In this document: piece by piece, positions 25,980-34,610 of the stretch | Numbering within the stretch: position 1 is the first letter of the stretch | Layout: the number at the start of each line of letters is the position of its first letter | Assembly: GCF_004362055.1 (NCBI RefSeq) | Contig: NZ_SNXB01000015.1 | Location: 33,894-97,893, forward strand | From: Flavobacterium sp. 245 | GTDB lineage: Bacteria > Bacteroidota > Bacteroidia > Flavobacteriales > Flavobacteriaceae | Direction: 5' to 3' | Length of the DNA stretch: 64,000 nucleotides | Notes under the pieces: generated by a model | What the model saw: the letters and a program-made list of their open reading frames with translations, nothing else | Told to the model about the DNA's origin: nothing | The model's database searches: none | Made by a program: the position numbers and the translations under genes

Positions 25980-27137
25980 TTATGTCAAAGATATTTTCTT
26001 TCCAGTTTCAGCGGCTTTGTAAATGGCGTTTATGACTTTAATGTCTTTCAAGCCTTCTTCGCCGGTAATGTGATTTGGGAGTTTTTTATTTTCTAATAAT
26101 AATTTCGCAATTTCATCCATTTGTGTTTGCTGTTGGTTGATGACTGGAAATTTTAGCGGGCCTTTAGATGTTTTTCCTTCAAAAGGGCCATAACTTAAAG
26201 CCGGACTTAATTCAAACGAACCTTCATCTGCGGAAGCGTACAATCGGTCAACATCATAAGCTACAGTTGTGTTGCAATTTGCAGTGGCGCCACTTGGGAA
26301 TTCCATTTGCCAAGAAATGCTTTCTTCTGTTTCAGAAAAAATTTGCTTGTTGTAAACAGTTCCAAATTGTGCTGTAACTGCAATGGGTTCTTCACCCAAA
26401 ACATAACGACTAGCCTGAATGCAGTAAACTCCCAAATCCATCAACGGACCGCCTCCGGATAATTTTTTATTCAATCTCCATTCGTTTCGATCACTGAAAT
26501 TGACAGTGCTTTTTGTGTCACGAGGATCATGAATTTTATAACCCAATGAAGCTTCAATGTAGCGCACTTGCCCAAAAACTTTTTCTTGTCCTAATCTTTT
26601 AATTTCAAGATGGGTTGGTTCATAATGCAAACGATATCCAATTGCCAATTGTACTTTATTATCATCGCAGGCTTTTATCATTTCTTCACAATCTTTAACA
26701 GTAACTGCCATTGGTTTTTCGGTAATGACGTGTTTTCCTGCTTTTGCTGCGCGAATAACAAATTCTTTATGAAGTCCGTTGGGAACAACAACATAAACTA
26801 AATCGATGTCTTTGTTTTTTATAATCTCATCGAAATTTTCATAATTGTAAATATTCTTTTCCGGAATATTATATTGAGTTTTCCATTGAGTAGCTTTTTC
26901 CGGAGTGCCTGTAACAATTCCCGCCAGATTGCAATATTCAGAAGCCTGAATTCCTTTGGCAAGTCTTGAAGCATAATTTCCTAAACCGCACAATGCAACG
27001 TTTAATTTTTTTCCGGTGTACGGTTTTTGATTTTCTTCTGGAGCTGTTAAAAATGAAGGAAGTGTGGTTATAATAACCGAAGCGCCCACACCAACGCCAA
27101 ATTTATTTACAAAAGAACGTCTTGAGATTTTTTCCAT
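25980..27137 (-). CDS. Exported Gfo/Idh/MocA family oxidoreductase
   Basis: 385 residues. The N-terminus SRRSFVNKFGVGVGASVII is a Tat-type signal, so export of the folded NADP-bound enzyme to the periplasm is expected, as for glucose-fructose oxidoreductase. The Rossmann motif CGLGNYASRLA is at about 50-60, and the family motif EKPMAVTV (about 140) carries the conserved Lys. The middle FSDRNEWRLNKKLSGGGPLMDLGVYC is the second family block. The sugar substrate is unknown. It runs convergent to the FAD/Fe-S oxidase. Confidence 0.85.
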   Translation of the reverse strand: MEKISRRSFVNKFGVGVGASVIITTLPSFLTAPEENQKPYTGKKLNVALCGLGNYASRLAKGIQASEYCNLAGIVTGTPEKATQWKTQYNIPEKNIYNYENFDEIIKNKDIDLVYVVVPNGLHKEFVIRAAKAGKHVITEKPMAVTVKDCEEMIKACDDNKVQLAIGYRLHYEPTHLEIKRLGQEKVFGQVRYIEASLGYKIHDPRDTKSTVNFSDRNEWRLNKKLSGGGPLMDLGVYCIQASRYVLGEEPIAVTAQFGTVYNKQIFSETEESISWQMEFPSGATANCNTTVAYDVDRLYASADEGSFELSPALSYGPFEGKTSKGPLKFPVINQQQTQMDEIAKLLLENKKLPNHITGEEGLKDIKVINAIYKAAETGKKISLT

Positions 27138-27238
27138 AAATTGGTTTTTTAGTTATGTTGTTAATTTATTAGTAAACTGTTGTTTAAAAAAGTTACATGA
27201 GGTGAGGACTTTGTCAAAGTTGAGCATAAAACTATTCT

Positions 27239-27374
27239 CAATCTTGTCATTTCGACGAAGGAGACTCGAGCGATAGCGAATAGACGAAGTAAATCATCGA
27301 AAGTAACTCCGCAACGAAAGTCCAATCTTTGTAGAGCTTCTTGTGGAGATTCCTCGTTCGGAATGACAAGATTG
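27239..27374. repeat. Inverted repeat, 'CTTGTCATTTCGACGAAGGAGA' family, copy 1
   Basis: The left unit CAATCTTGTCATTTCGACG... is matched inversely by ...CGTTCGGAATGACAAGATTG. Between them are CTCGAGCGATAGCGAA and CCAATCTTTGTAGAG, the other parts of this family (compare 31994-32095, 62982-63385, 63781-63924). The rest of 27138-27457 carries only the terminator. Confidence 0.75.
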
Positions 27375-27391
27375 TACATAATCAGGACTTC

Positions 27392-27432
27392 TAAAAAAAA
27401 AAAGCCTCACTATTCCGAAAAATAACGAGGCT
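27392..27432 (-). terminator. Terminator of the DPP-IV-like peptidase gene
   Basis: On the minus strand the stem AGCCTCG / TGAGGCT is followed by a run of ten or more T residues. It is 26 bases beyond the peptidase stop codon. Confidence 0.75.
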
Positions 27433-27457
27433 GTAACAGCTTTAAAAAGTTGTTTTA

Positions 27458-29614
27458 TTATTTGGCTCCCGGAGGAGATTTCTCCTTTATATAGTTGATA
27501 AAAGTGTCAAAAAGGTGTTTACTTGTTCCTTCACCTTCAGAAATGTCATGCGTACGGTTTGGGTAAATCATTAAATTAAACATTTTATCATATTTGATCA
27601 ATTCGTTGATTAAAACTTCGGCGTTTTTATAATGCACATTATCGTCGCCAGTTCCATGGATGTACAATAAATTTCCTTTTAGATTTTTTGCATAAGTTAC
27701 AGGCGAAGCTTTAGTATAATTGGCTTCATTTTCACTCGGAAGTCCCATGTATCTTTCCGTGTAAATATTGTCATAAAAATGTTGATCAGTAACGGCAGCA
27801 ATCGCGATTCCGGTTTTATAAATCTCAGGAAACTGAAACATTAAATTTAGCGTCATGGCACCGCCACCGCTCCAGCCATGAATCGCTACTTTGTCGGAGT
27901 CAATAAAATTCCATTTCAAAACTTCTTTTGCCGCCATTGCTTGGTCATGTGTATTGATAATTCCGATGTTTTTGTAGATTGATTTTCTCCATTTTGTGCC
28001 TTTCATTGCAGGAGTTCCGCGGTTATCCATTGCAATTCCTATATATCCTGCCGGAATTAAAGGCGTAATTAATCCATAAAAATAAGGCTCATCATTTGCG
28101 ACCGTTGCCATTGGTTCTCCGTAAACATAAAAAAATACCGGATATTTTTTTGAGGGATCAAAATTTAAAGGTTTCGCCATAATTCCGTCTATTTCTATTC
28201 CGTCAACGGTGGTTACTTTAAATTTCTCCATCGAATAATTGCGATTTGGTTTTGTAAAAGAATCGGCAGTTTCTGGAAATATTTTTTTATGGCCCGATAA
28301 AGCAACTAAACGTTTATTGGAGTTTCGATTGATATTTGAATTTTTATGCGTAGCATATTCACCATTTGTCGAAAAACGATATTCATTTGTACCTTCAAAT
28401 TCTTTAGGAGTTACGCGTTTTGTTTTTTTCGAATCTAAATTCGTTTCATACAAATAACGTTGCGTAGCATCTGTAGGGCTGGCGATAAAATAAACCGATT
28501 TTGTTTTTTCATTATAAGCCTTAAAATAAGCATCGAAGTTTTCAGTCGTAATTAATTCTTTCTTTTTGCCATCAATACTGATTTTGTAAATATGCATCCA
28601 ACCGTCAGCATCTGAACTCCATAAAAAAGCTTTTCCGTTGTCAACAAATTGACATGAAAAAACATCATACTCGCCAGCCGAAATATCAAAAACATCAATC
28701 CATGAATCTGATTTTTCCTGATAAATCAAACTGGCTTCGCCCGATTTCGCATCGCATTTATAAATTGAAGCTTGATTTTGATTTCTGTTTAGCTGTACAA
28801 CCATCACACTTTGATTGTTCATCCATTCCATTCTCACGAGATAATTATTGTCTGGCGCGCCCGGAATATTTAACCAATTTGTTTTTAAAGACGCAATATC
28901 GATTACGCCAATTTTTACCGATGAAGGTTTTTCTCCAGCTTTAGGATATTCAACCGGAATTGTAAATGGATACAGCGCATCAGTATTATTTATCATTAAA
29001 TGAAATTTTGTCTCCGATGCATCTACGCGCCAAAACGCAATACTTTTACCGTCAGGATTCCATCGAAAACCGTCGCGTGCAGCAAGTTCTTCTTCATAAA
29101 CCCAATCAAAAGTTCCATTGATGATTTTGTCAGTTCCGTCTGTGGTTAGCGGCGTTATTTTTGCAGAATTTAAATTTTCAACATATATATTATGTTTAGA
29201 AACGTAGGCTACGTTTTCATTATCGCTGGAAAATTTAGCAAACATCAGAGAAGATTTTTCCAAACTTGTTCCTAATTGTCTTCCTTTGCCCGTTTTTAAA
29301 TCAAAAAACCAATAATCACCTTTCGTATTGGCTCTCCAAACTTTTTTAGAATTGGTGTAAAGCAGTACTTTTGTTTTATCATTATTCCAAACCAGCTGTT
29401 CGATTTCTCCACTGAAACCTGAATTTTTTAATTGCGTATTAGATAATATAGTAGTGCCTTGCTTGAGTTTGTTAACATCATAAACTATAATATTGTCTTG
29501 AGAATTTACCCAAAACGAATTTGAATTTGGCAGCCAATTCAGCTGATCGATATCAATGTCTTGTGCAAAAACATTTGAGCAGATTAGAAGTAATAGGAAA
29601 AAGAATTTTTTCAT
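27458..29614 (-). CDS. Dipeptidyl peptidase IV-like S9 serine peptidase
   Basis: 718 residues with a signal peptide (MKKFFFLLLLICSNVFA|Q). The first ~460 residues form the DPP-IV beta-propeller (the family hallmark DWVYEEELAARDGFRW is near residue 170, including the Glu-Glu pair that binds the substrate N-terminus). The alpha/beta-hydrolase domain follows, with Ser in GWSGGGAMT, Asp in GTGDDNVHYKN and His in YPNRTHDISEG. It releases N-terminal dipeptides, usually X-Pro, from periplasmic peptides. Single gene with its own terminator; the promoter is not clear. Confidence 0.92.
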   Translation of the reverse strand: MKKFFFLLLLICSNVFAQDIDIDQLNWLPNSNSFWVNSQDNIIVYDVNKLKQGTTILSNTQLKNSGFSGEIEQLVWNNDKTKVLLYTNSKKVWRANTKGDYWFFDLKTGKGRQLGTSLEKSSLMFAKFSSDNENVAYVSKHNIYVENLNSAKITPLTTDGTDKIINGTFDWVYEEELAARDGFRWNPDGKSIAFWRVDASETKFHLMINNTDALYPFTIPVEYPKAGEKPSSVKIGVIDIASLKTNWLNIPGAPDNNYLVRMEWMNNQSVMVVQLNRNQNQASIYKCDAKSGEASLIYQEKSDSWIDVFDISAGEYDVFSCQFVDNGKAFLWSSDADGWMHIYKISIDGKKKELITTENFDAYFKAYNEKTKSVYFIASPTDATQRYLYETNLDSKKTKRVTPKEFEGTNEYRFSTNGEYATHKNSNINRNSNKRLVALSGHKKIFPETADSFTKPNRNYSMEKFKVTTVDGIEIDGIMAKPLNFDPSKKYPVFFYVYGEPMATVANDEPYFYGLITPLIPAGYIGIAMDNRGTPAMKGTKWRKSIYKNIGIINTHDQAMAAKEVLKWNFIDSDKVAIHGWSGGGAMTLNLMFQFPEIYKTGIAIAAVTDQHFYDNIYTERYMGLPSENEANYTKASPVTYAKNLKGNLLYIHGTGDDNVHYKNAEVLINELIKYDKMFNLMIYPNRTHDISEGEGTSKHLFDTFINYIKEKSPPGAK

Positions 29615-29977
29615 CGACGAATTTTTGTATTTAGATTAATAGCCTATTTATTAGTATTATTTTTTGTGTTTTAATCGTTTTTAAAATTACTCATTTTTTT
29701 AAATTCAGTATAAACTTTGTACTAAAAGCAGTAATAAATAATTTAAAGCAAATGAAACTCAGATTTTTTTCTTTTTGCTCGGAGACAGAAAAAAAATCAA
29801 GAAATAACAGAAATTCGCAGCAAAAAAAAGAACTTTGGGACTTCGTGTCTTCTTGTCAAAAAAACACCGAAAAAACAAAATCGTTTTATATATTTGAAAT
29901 CAGGATAATTTTTGCATTATTTGCAAAATAAAACAAAAACGACTGAATTAAATTAATTTTATAACAGCAAAACATAT
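29615..29977. other. Divergent intergenic region without a visible gene
   Basis: AT-rich spacer between divergent genes. It has one TATATTTG (29889-29896, plus strand), a possible -7 box for the permease but without a -33 partner, and a stretch AGGACTTCGTGTCTTC-like at about 29832-29855 related to other repeat text. Nothing else is supported. Confidence 0.4.
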
Positions 29978-31912
29978 ATGGCATTTTCAAGTTTATTCCG
30001 AAAGAAAACAGTACAGGATATTCTGAAGCAGGTTGCACAGAACGAAACAGACGGTCATAATGCATTAGGAAAGCATTTGACTACAAGGGATTTAACTGCA
30101 TTCGGAATCGCGGCTATTGTTGGAGCGGGAATTTTTAGTACAATTGGAAAAGCCAGTGCAGACGGAGGACCAGCTGTTATTTTCTTGTTCTTATTTACTG
30201 CTTTGGCTTGTAGTTTTGCCGCTTTTGCTTACGCCGAATTTGCATCGATGGTTCCGGTTTCAGGAAGTGCTTATACCTATTCTTATGTTGCTTTTGGAGA
30301 AATTATTGCCTGGATAATTGGTTGGGCATTGATTATGGAATATGCCGTTGGGAATATAACGGTCGCGATATCGTGGAGTGATTATTTTACCGGACTGCTC
30401 CAGAGTGGTGGAATTCATTTACCACAATGGATACAAATGGATTATTTAACTGCGTCAAACGGATTTAATGATGCCGAAGCTTTAATGCGAGGCGGAAAAT
30501 CTTTCGAAAATTTAAGTGTTGCTTTGCAGCAGGCTCACACAGCTTGGACAACAGCGCCAACAATAGGATCTTTTCATTTTGTAACTGATTTGCCAGCATT
30601 GTTTATCATTATTTTGATCACAGCGTTGGTTTATAGAGGAATGAAAGAATCTCGTAATGCGAGCAATTTAATGGTTGTCGTAAAACTTTGTGTGGTGTTG
30701 CTAGTAATTGCCGTTGGAGTATTTTATGTAGATACAGCAAACTGGGATCCGTTTGCTCCAAATGGAGTTGGAGGAGTTCTTAAAGGAGTTTCTGCGGTTT
30801 TCTTTGCTTATATTGGTTTTGATGCGATTTCGACAACTGCCGAAGAATGTAAAAATCCACAGCGCGATTTACCACGCGGTATGATGTGGGCGATTATTAT
30901 CTGTACAATTTTATATATTGCTATTGCCTTGGTTTTAACCGGAATGGTAAAATATAACGAACTAAATGTTGGAGATCCTCTTGCATTTGTTTTCGATAAA
31001 TTAAACTTAAAATGGATGTCCGGAATTATTGCAGTAAGTGCAGTAGTGGCTATGGCGAGCGTTTTATTGGTTTTTCAAATGGGACAGCCTCGTATCTGGA
31101 TGAGCATGAGCCGTGATGGTTTATTGCCAAAGAAATTTTCTACCGTTCACCCAAAATTCAAAACACCATCTTTTGCAACCATTGTAACTGGTTTTGTGGT
31201 TGCCGTTCCTGCTTTGTTTTTGAACCTGACAATGGTAACGGATTTATGCAGTATCGGAACTTTATTTGCCTTTGTATTGGTTTGTGCGGGAGTTTTGGTT
31301 TTACAAAATAAAACGGATATTCCAAGAGGGAAATTCAAAACGCCATATGTGAATTCAAAATTCATTATGCCAATTTTGATGATTGCTGGTTTGTATTATG
31401 CGTTTGCGTTCAATAATAAAGCAACAATGGCTTTTATTAATAATGAAGCGCAAATCAACGACGCAACAACAATTATTACGTCTTTAGATAAAGAAGAATC
31501 AGCAAAAGTTTTCAATTATTTAGAAAGCATCGATGTCAAAAATAAAACTGCCGAAACATCAGATTTAGAACATTTACTTGGACAATACCAAGACGACGAC
31601 GCTAAATATGCTGAAGTTGTAAAAGGTTTGCCAATCAATGATTCTCTAAAATACGAATCAGGTTTCAGTTTATTCAAACACAAAATCCCAATGTGGATTT
31701 TCCTTTTCGTTTTAGTTGGATTAGCCGTTTGGGCTTTCAGAAAAAATTTGTCTTTAATTCCGCTTTTAGGATTAATCTGTTGCCTGTACATGATGGCCGA
31801 GTTAAGCGTTTGGAACTGGATTTACTTCACGATCTGGCTGTTAATCGGATTGTTTATTTACTTTACTTATAGTAGAAAAAATAGTAAGCTAAACTTCGTT
31901 GAGAAAGCGTAG
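29978..31912 (+). CDS. APC-superfamily amino-acid permease
   Basis: 644 residues with about 12-14 membrane helices. LGKHLTTRDLTAFGIAAIVGAGIF (helix 1, with the unwound GAGIF substrate motif) and PVSGSAYTYSYVAFGE are typical of the cationic amino-acid transporter (CAT/YfnA) branch. KNPQRDLPRGM follows helix 6. An unusual soluble insert of about 85 residues (NNEAQINDATTIITSL to FSLFKHKIP) splits the last helices. It imports amino acids at the inner membrane; which ones is not known. Monocistronic, ending at a strong terminator. Confidence 0.88.
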   Translation: MAFSSLFRKKTVQDILKQVAQNETDGHNALGKHLTTRDLTAFGIAAIVGAGIFSTIGKASADGGPAVIFLFLFTALACSFAAFAYAEFASMVPVSGSAYTYSYVAFGEIIAWIIGWALIMEYAVGNITVAISWSDYFTGLLQSGGIHLPQWIQMDYLTASNGFNDAEALMRGGKSFENLSVALQQAHTAWTTAPTIGSFHFVTDLPALFIIILITALVYRGMKESRNASNLMVVVKLCVVLLVIAVGVFYVDTANWDPFAPNGVGGVLKGVSAVFFAYIGFDAISTTAEECKNPQRDLPRGMMWAIIICTILYIAIALVLTGMVKYNELNVGDPLAFVFDKLNLKWMSGIIAVSAVVAMASVLLVFQMGQPRIWMSMSRDGLLPKKFSTVHPKFKTPSFATIVTGFVVAVPALFLNLTMVTDLCSIGTLFAFVLVCAGVLVLQNKTDIPRGKFKTPYVNSKFIMPILMIAGLYYAFAFNNKATMAFINNEAQINDATTIITSLDKEESAKVFNYLESIDVKNKTAETSDLEHLLGQYQDDDAKYAEVVKGLPINDSLKYESGFSLFKHKIPMWIFLFVLVGLAVWAFRKNLSLIPLLGLICCLYMMAELSVWNWIYFTIWLLIGLFIYFTYSRKNSKLNFVEKA

Positions 31913-31948
31913 ATAATTATTAATTGTGAATTATAAATTATAAATGGG

Positions 31949-31979
31949 AAAGCCGTTCTGAGATCAGAACGGCTTTTTT
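31949..31979 (+). terminator. Terminator of the amino-acid permease gene
   Basis: AGCCGTTCT / AGAACGGCT with loop GAGATC, followed by six T residues. Confidence 0.85.
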
Positions 31980-31993
31980 GTTATTGCATTTTG

Positions 31994-32095
31994 TGTCATT
32001 TCGACGTAAGGAGAAATCCCCGCAAGTAACTCTACAAAGATTGGCAATTTCTGTGCGGAGCTACTTGCGGGGATTTCTCCTTACATCGAAATGAC
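31994..32095. repeat. Inverted repeat, 'GTCATTTCGACGTAAGGAGA' family, copy 2
   Basis: 38-base arms (31994-32031 and 32058-32095) with few mismatches: GTCATTTCGACGTAAGGAGA... and its inverse ...TCTCCTTACATCGAAATGAC. The loop reads TACAAAGATTGGCAATTTC. Confidence 0.8.
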
Positions 32096-32120
32096 AAACT
32101 GGTGTGTATCGTAAAAAAAA

Positions 32121-32172
32121 TCGCCACGAATTCACGAATTAATTTGTTTTAAAATTCGTGAATTCGTGGCGA
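32121..32172. repeat. Inverted repeat, 'GCCACGAATT' family, copy 2
   Basis: Perfect 20-base arms TCGCCACGAATTCACGAATT and its inverse around a 12-base loop, 24 bases beyond the stop of the PLP enzyme gene. Confidence 0.8.
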
Positions 32173-32196
32173 AAAAAAAAATCTTTTAATCTTTGG

Positions 32197-33399
32197 CTAA
32201 AGAATGCCAAGCTCCACCATACAAGCTTTCATCATCTCGTAAGTGCGCTGAATATCATTATCTAACCCAATTGAAAACCGAATCAAACCATCTGTCAAGC
32301 CCATTTCTGCTTGTTCCTCTAACGGAATTTCACTAGAAGTTGAGGTTCCTGGCGCGCTGAAAAGTGTTTTGTAGAATCCTAAACTTACTGCCAAATAACC
32401 CAAGTTTCTGGCCTGCATCAATTCCATTAATTCATTGGCTTTTTCCAAAGTTCCAACATCAATAGTCATCATTCCACCAAAACCATATTCCGGATTAATC
32501 ATCGTTTTGTAAAGCTCATGACTCGGATGGCTTTTCAATCCAGGGTAAACTGTTTTTAAACCATCTGCTTCAAATTGATCCGCAAGAAAATGCGCATTAT
32601 GGCTGTGTTGTTTGATTCGGATATGAAGTGTACGAAGATTTTTCATGACAGAAGCCGAACGCAAACTGTCCATTGTTGGTCCCAAAAGCATACTCGCTCC
32701 TGAGTTTACATTTTTTAGTGAATTGATGAATTCTTTAGAGGCGCAAGTCACACCACCAACCGTATCACTGCTTCCGTTAATGTATTTCGTCAAACTGTGA
32801 ATCACGATATCCGCACCCAATTTTGCCGGCGAAACAGACAAAGGAGAAAACGTATTATCAACCACCAATTTCAAATTATGTTTTTTAGCAATTTTAGCCA
32901 AACCAGCAATATCAGCCACTTCTAATAATGGATTACTTACTGTTTCACAATAAATAACTTTCGTATTAGGCGTAATCGAAGCTTCTACAATATCCAATTT
33001 TGTAATGTCAACAAAGCTCGTTTCAATTCCGAATCGCGGTGTAAAATTCTTCAAAAAAGCATACGTTCCGCCATAAATAGTTCGGCTTGAAACAATGTGG
33101 TCGCCCGCACCGCAAAGCTGTAATAGTGTAGGCGTAATTGCTCCCATTCCTGAAGCTGATACGTTTGCTGTTTCTGTTCCTTCCATCGCCGCCAAAGCCT
33201 GATCCAAATATAAATTACTTGGCGAAGAATGGCGCGAATACAAATAACAGCCTTCCATATTCCCTTCAAAAGTATCAAACATCGTTTTCGCCGAAAGGAA
33301 AGTATAAGTAGAAGAGTCAGAAATCGAAGGATTCACTCCTCCAAATTCCCCAAAGTATTGCAAATCCTGAATTTTATCTGCTGGATTAAAGTTTTTCAT
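32197..33399 (-). CDS. Cys/Met metabolism PLP-dependent lyase or sulfhydrylase (MGL-like)
   Basis: 400 residues of the trans-sulfuration family. PLP Lys205 is in HSLTKYINGS, Asp181 in LVVDNTFSPL binds the pyridine nitrogen, YSRHSSPSN (about 54-62) is the neighbouring-subunit phosphate site, and Tyr109 is in TIYGGT. In methionine gamma-lyases the residue after YG is usually Cys; here it is Gly, so a lyase acting on other sulfur amino acids, or an O-acetylhomoserine sulfhydrylase-like activity, is equally possible. It is divergent from an Lrp/AsnC regulator 379 bases away, the usual partner for such enzymes. Confidence 0.85.
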   Translation of the reverse strand: MKNFNPADKIQDLQYFGEFGGVNPSISDSSTYTFLSAKTMFDTFEGNMEGCYLYSRHSSPSNLYLDQALAAMEGTETANVSASGMGAITPTLLQLCGAGDHIVSSRTIYGGTYAFLKNFTPRFGIETSFVDITKLDIVEASITPNTKVIYCETVSNPLLEVADIAGLAKIAKKHNLKLVVDNTFSPLSVSPAKLGADIVIHSLTKYINGSSDTVGGVTCASKEFINSLKNVNSGASMLLGPTMDSLRSASVMKNLRTLHIRIKQHSHNAHFLADQFEADGLKTVYPGLKSHPSHELYKTMINPEYGFGGMMTIDVGTLEKANELMELMQARNLGYLAVSLGFYKTLFSAPGTSTSSEIPLEEQAEMGLTDGLIRFSIGLDNDIQRTYEMMKACMVELGIL

Positions 33400-33471
33400 A
33401 TGTTTTAGTTTTTTTGTTTCAAGTTTCAGGTTTCAGGTTGTTTAAACTAAAGCCTGTTTAGTATAAATTTT

Positions 33472-33572
33472 AGGAGCTGTTTCCTGCTATTCGCTATATC
33501 TTTTATGGTGAACCCCACCATAAAAGGATACCGCTTCTATCAGGGCTAGGGCACTCATTTTCAAAAGAAAAT
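33472..33572 (-). repeat. Structured interspersed element, 'AGCCCTGATGGGAG ... AGCTCCT' family, copy 3
   Basis: On the minus strand: CCCTAGCCCTGATAGAAGCG, hairpin CCTTTTATGGTG-GGGTT-CACCATAAAAG, GATATAGCGAATAGCAGGAA, AGCTCCT. The stem bases (ATGGTG/CACCAT) differ from copies 1 and 2 but still pair. It fills much of the divergent region 33400-33766; no gene is visible there. Confidence 0.75.
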
Positions 33573-33778
33573 CAGTTCAAAATAACATCTAATTAGAAAA
33601 TTAATCAATGATTGACTTTATAATTAGATTTTAAAACTATAAAAATGACTTACTAAAGATTTTTAGTTTAAATTTGTTTAATAAAGCCCAAACCAATAGA
33701 TTTTTTTTCATTTCAAGAACTAATTATGAATATTAAGTAGAGGATGAGATTGCTTCGTTCCTCGCAATGACACAACAA

Positions 33779-34234
33779 ATGACCTTAGACGCCACCGATA
33801 AAAAACTCTTGGTTTTACTACAAACCGATAGTAAAAAAACAACCAAAGAATTATCTTTAAAACTGAATCTTTCAGTAACAGCAGTTTATGAAAGAATCAA
33901 AAAGCTAGAACGCGAAGGAATCATCAAAAACTACGTTGCATTGGTTGATAAATCAAAAATCGAAAAAGGCTTCGTGGTTTTCTGTCATTTAAAACTCATT
34001 CAGCATACCAAAGAATTTCTAACCAAATTCGAAAGCGAAGTCATCAAACTAAACGAAGTTTTAGAATGCCACCACGTAAGCGGAGATTACGATTATATTT
34101 TAAAAGTGTTAGTAAAAGACATGGAAGCCTATAGGGAATTTTTGGTGACCAAACTCACAACTTTGCAGCATATAGGTAGTACGCAAAGCACCTTTATGAT
34201 TAGTGAAGTGAAGAATTCGACGGTGATTTTCTAA
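33779..34234 (+). CDS. Lrp/AsnC family transcriptional regulator
   Basis: 151 residues from MTLDATDKKLLVLLQTDSKK. The N-terminal helix-turn-helix (about 15-50: TKELSLKLNLSVTAVYERIKKLEREGIIKNY) is followed by an AsnC ligand-binding domain (VFCHLKL, CHHVSGDYDYILKVLVKDMEAY). An ATG four codons earlier (33767) lies inside the end of a dispersed repeat (TTCGTTCCTCGCAATGACA), so the second ATG is preferred. It is divergent from the sulfur amino-acid PLP enzyme and probably controls it in response to an amino acid. Confidence 0.9.
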   Translation: MTLDATDKKLLVLLQTDSKKTTKELSLKLNLSVTAVYERIKKLEREGIIKNYVALVDKSKIEKGFVVFCHLKLIQHTKEFLTKFESEVIKLNEVLECHHVSGDYDYILKVLVKDMEAYREFLVTKLTTLQHIGSTQSTFMISEVKNSTVIF

Positions 34235-34313
34235 GATGCTAAGATTCTAAGTTGCTGAGGTTCTAAGTTTAGGTCAAAGGTTCAGAGAAGCAAAGGGACA
34301 AAGGTTTTAGAAT

Positions 34314-34417
34314 AATCTCGCAAAGTCGCAGAGTCGCAAAGTTTTTATATTCTTTGCTTCTTTCTAATTTTGCCAGATACAGAAAATAACTTTGCGACTT
34401 CGCGACTTTGCGAGATT
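34314..34417. repeat. Inverted repeat, 'CTCGCAAAGTCGCAGAGTCGCAAAG' family
   Basis: 30-base arms 34314-34343 and 34388-34417 (AATCTCGCAAAGTCGC... / ...GACTTTGCGAGATT) with two or three mismatches. The flanks hold degenerate TTCTAAGTTGCTGAGGTTC runs (34240-34270) and CTTAGCGAACC text (34430-34460). No gene is visible in 34235-34610. Confidence 0.75.
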
Positions 34418-34575
34418 AAAAAAACAAAAACTTAGCGAACCTTAGCGTACTTTGCGTTTAAACCCACAATCCAAAAAAAAACTTCGTGTCTTCGAGCCTT
34501 CGTGGCAGAAAACTAACACCTCAAATTTCACACAAAAAACATTGAAATTTAAACTTTAAACAAAACTTTATTCCT

Positions 34576-34583
34576 TAATTTTG
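34576..34583 (+). promoter_or_regulatory. Probable -7 element of lpdA
   Basis: TAATTTTG matches TAnnTTTG and is 27 bases before the ATG. A -33 TTG at the right distance is not evident. Confidence 0.4.
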
Positions 34584-34610
34584 TATCGCTAAAAATAAAA
34601 TAGACAAACT

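Noticed and set aside
27064..27379. Open frames around 27.1-27.4 kb on both strands
   Set aside because: They cover the inverted repeat at 27239-27374 and the end of the oxidoreductase gene; no coding pattern.
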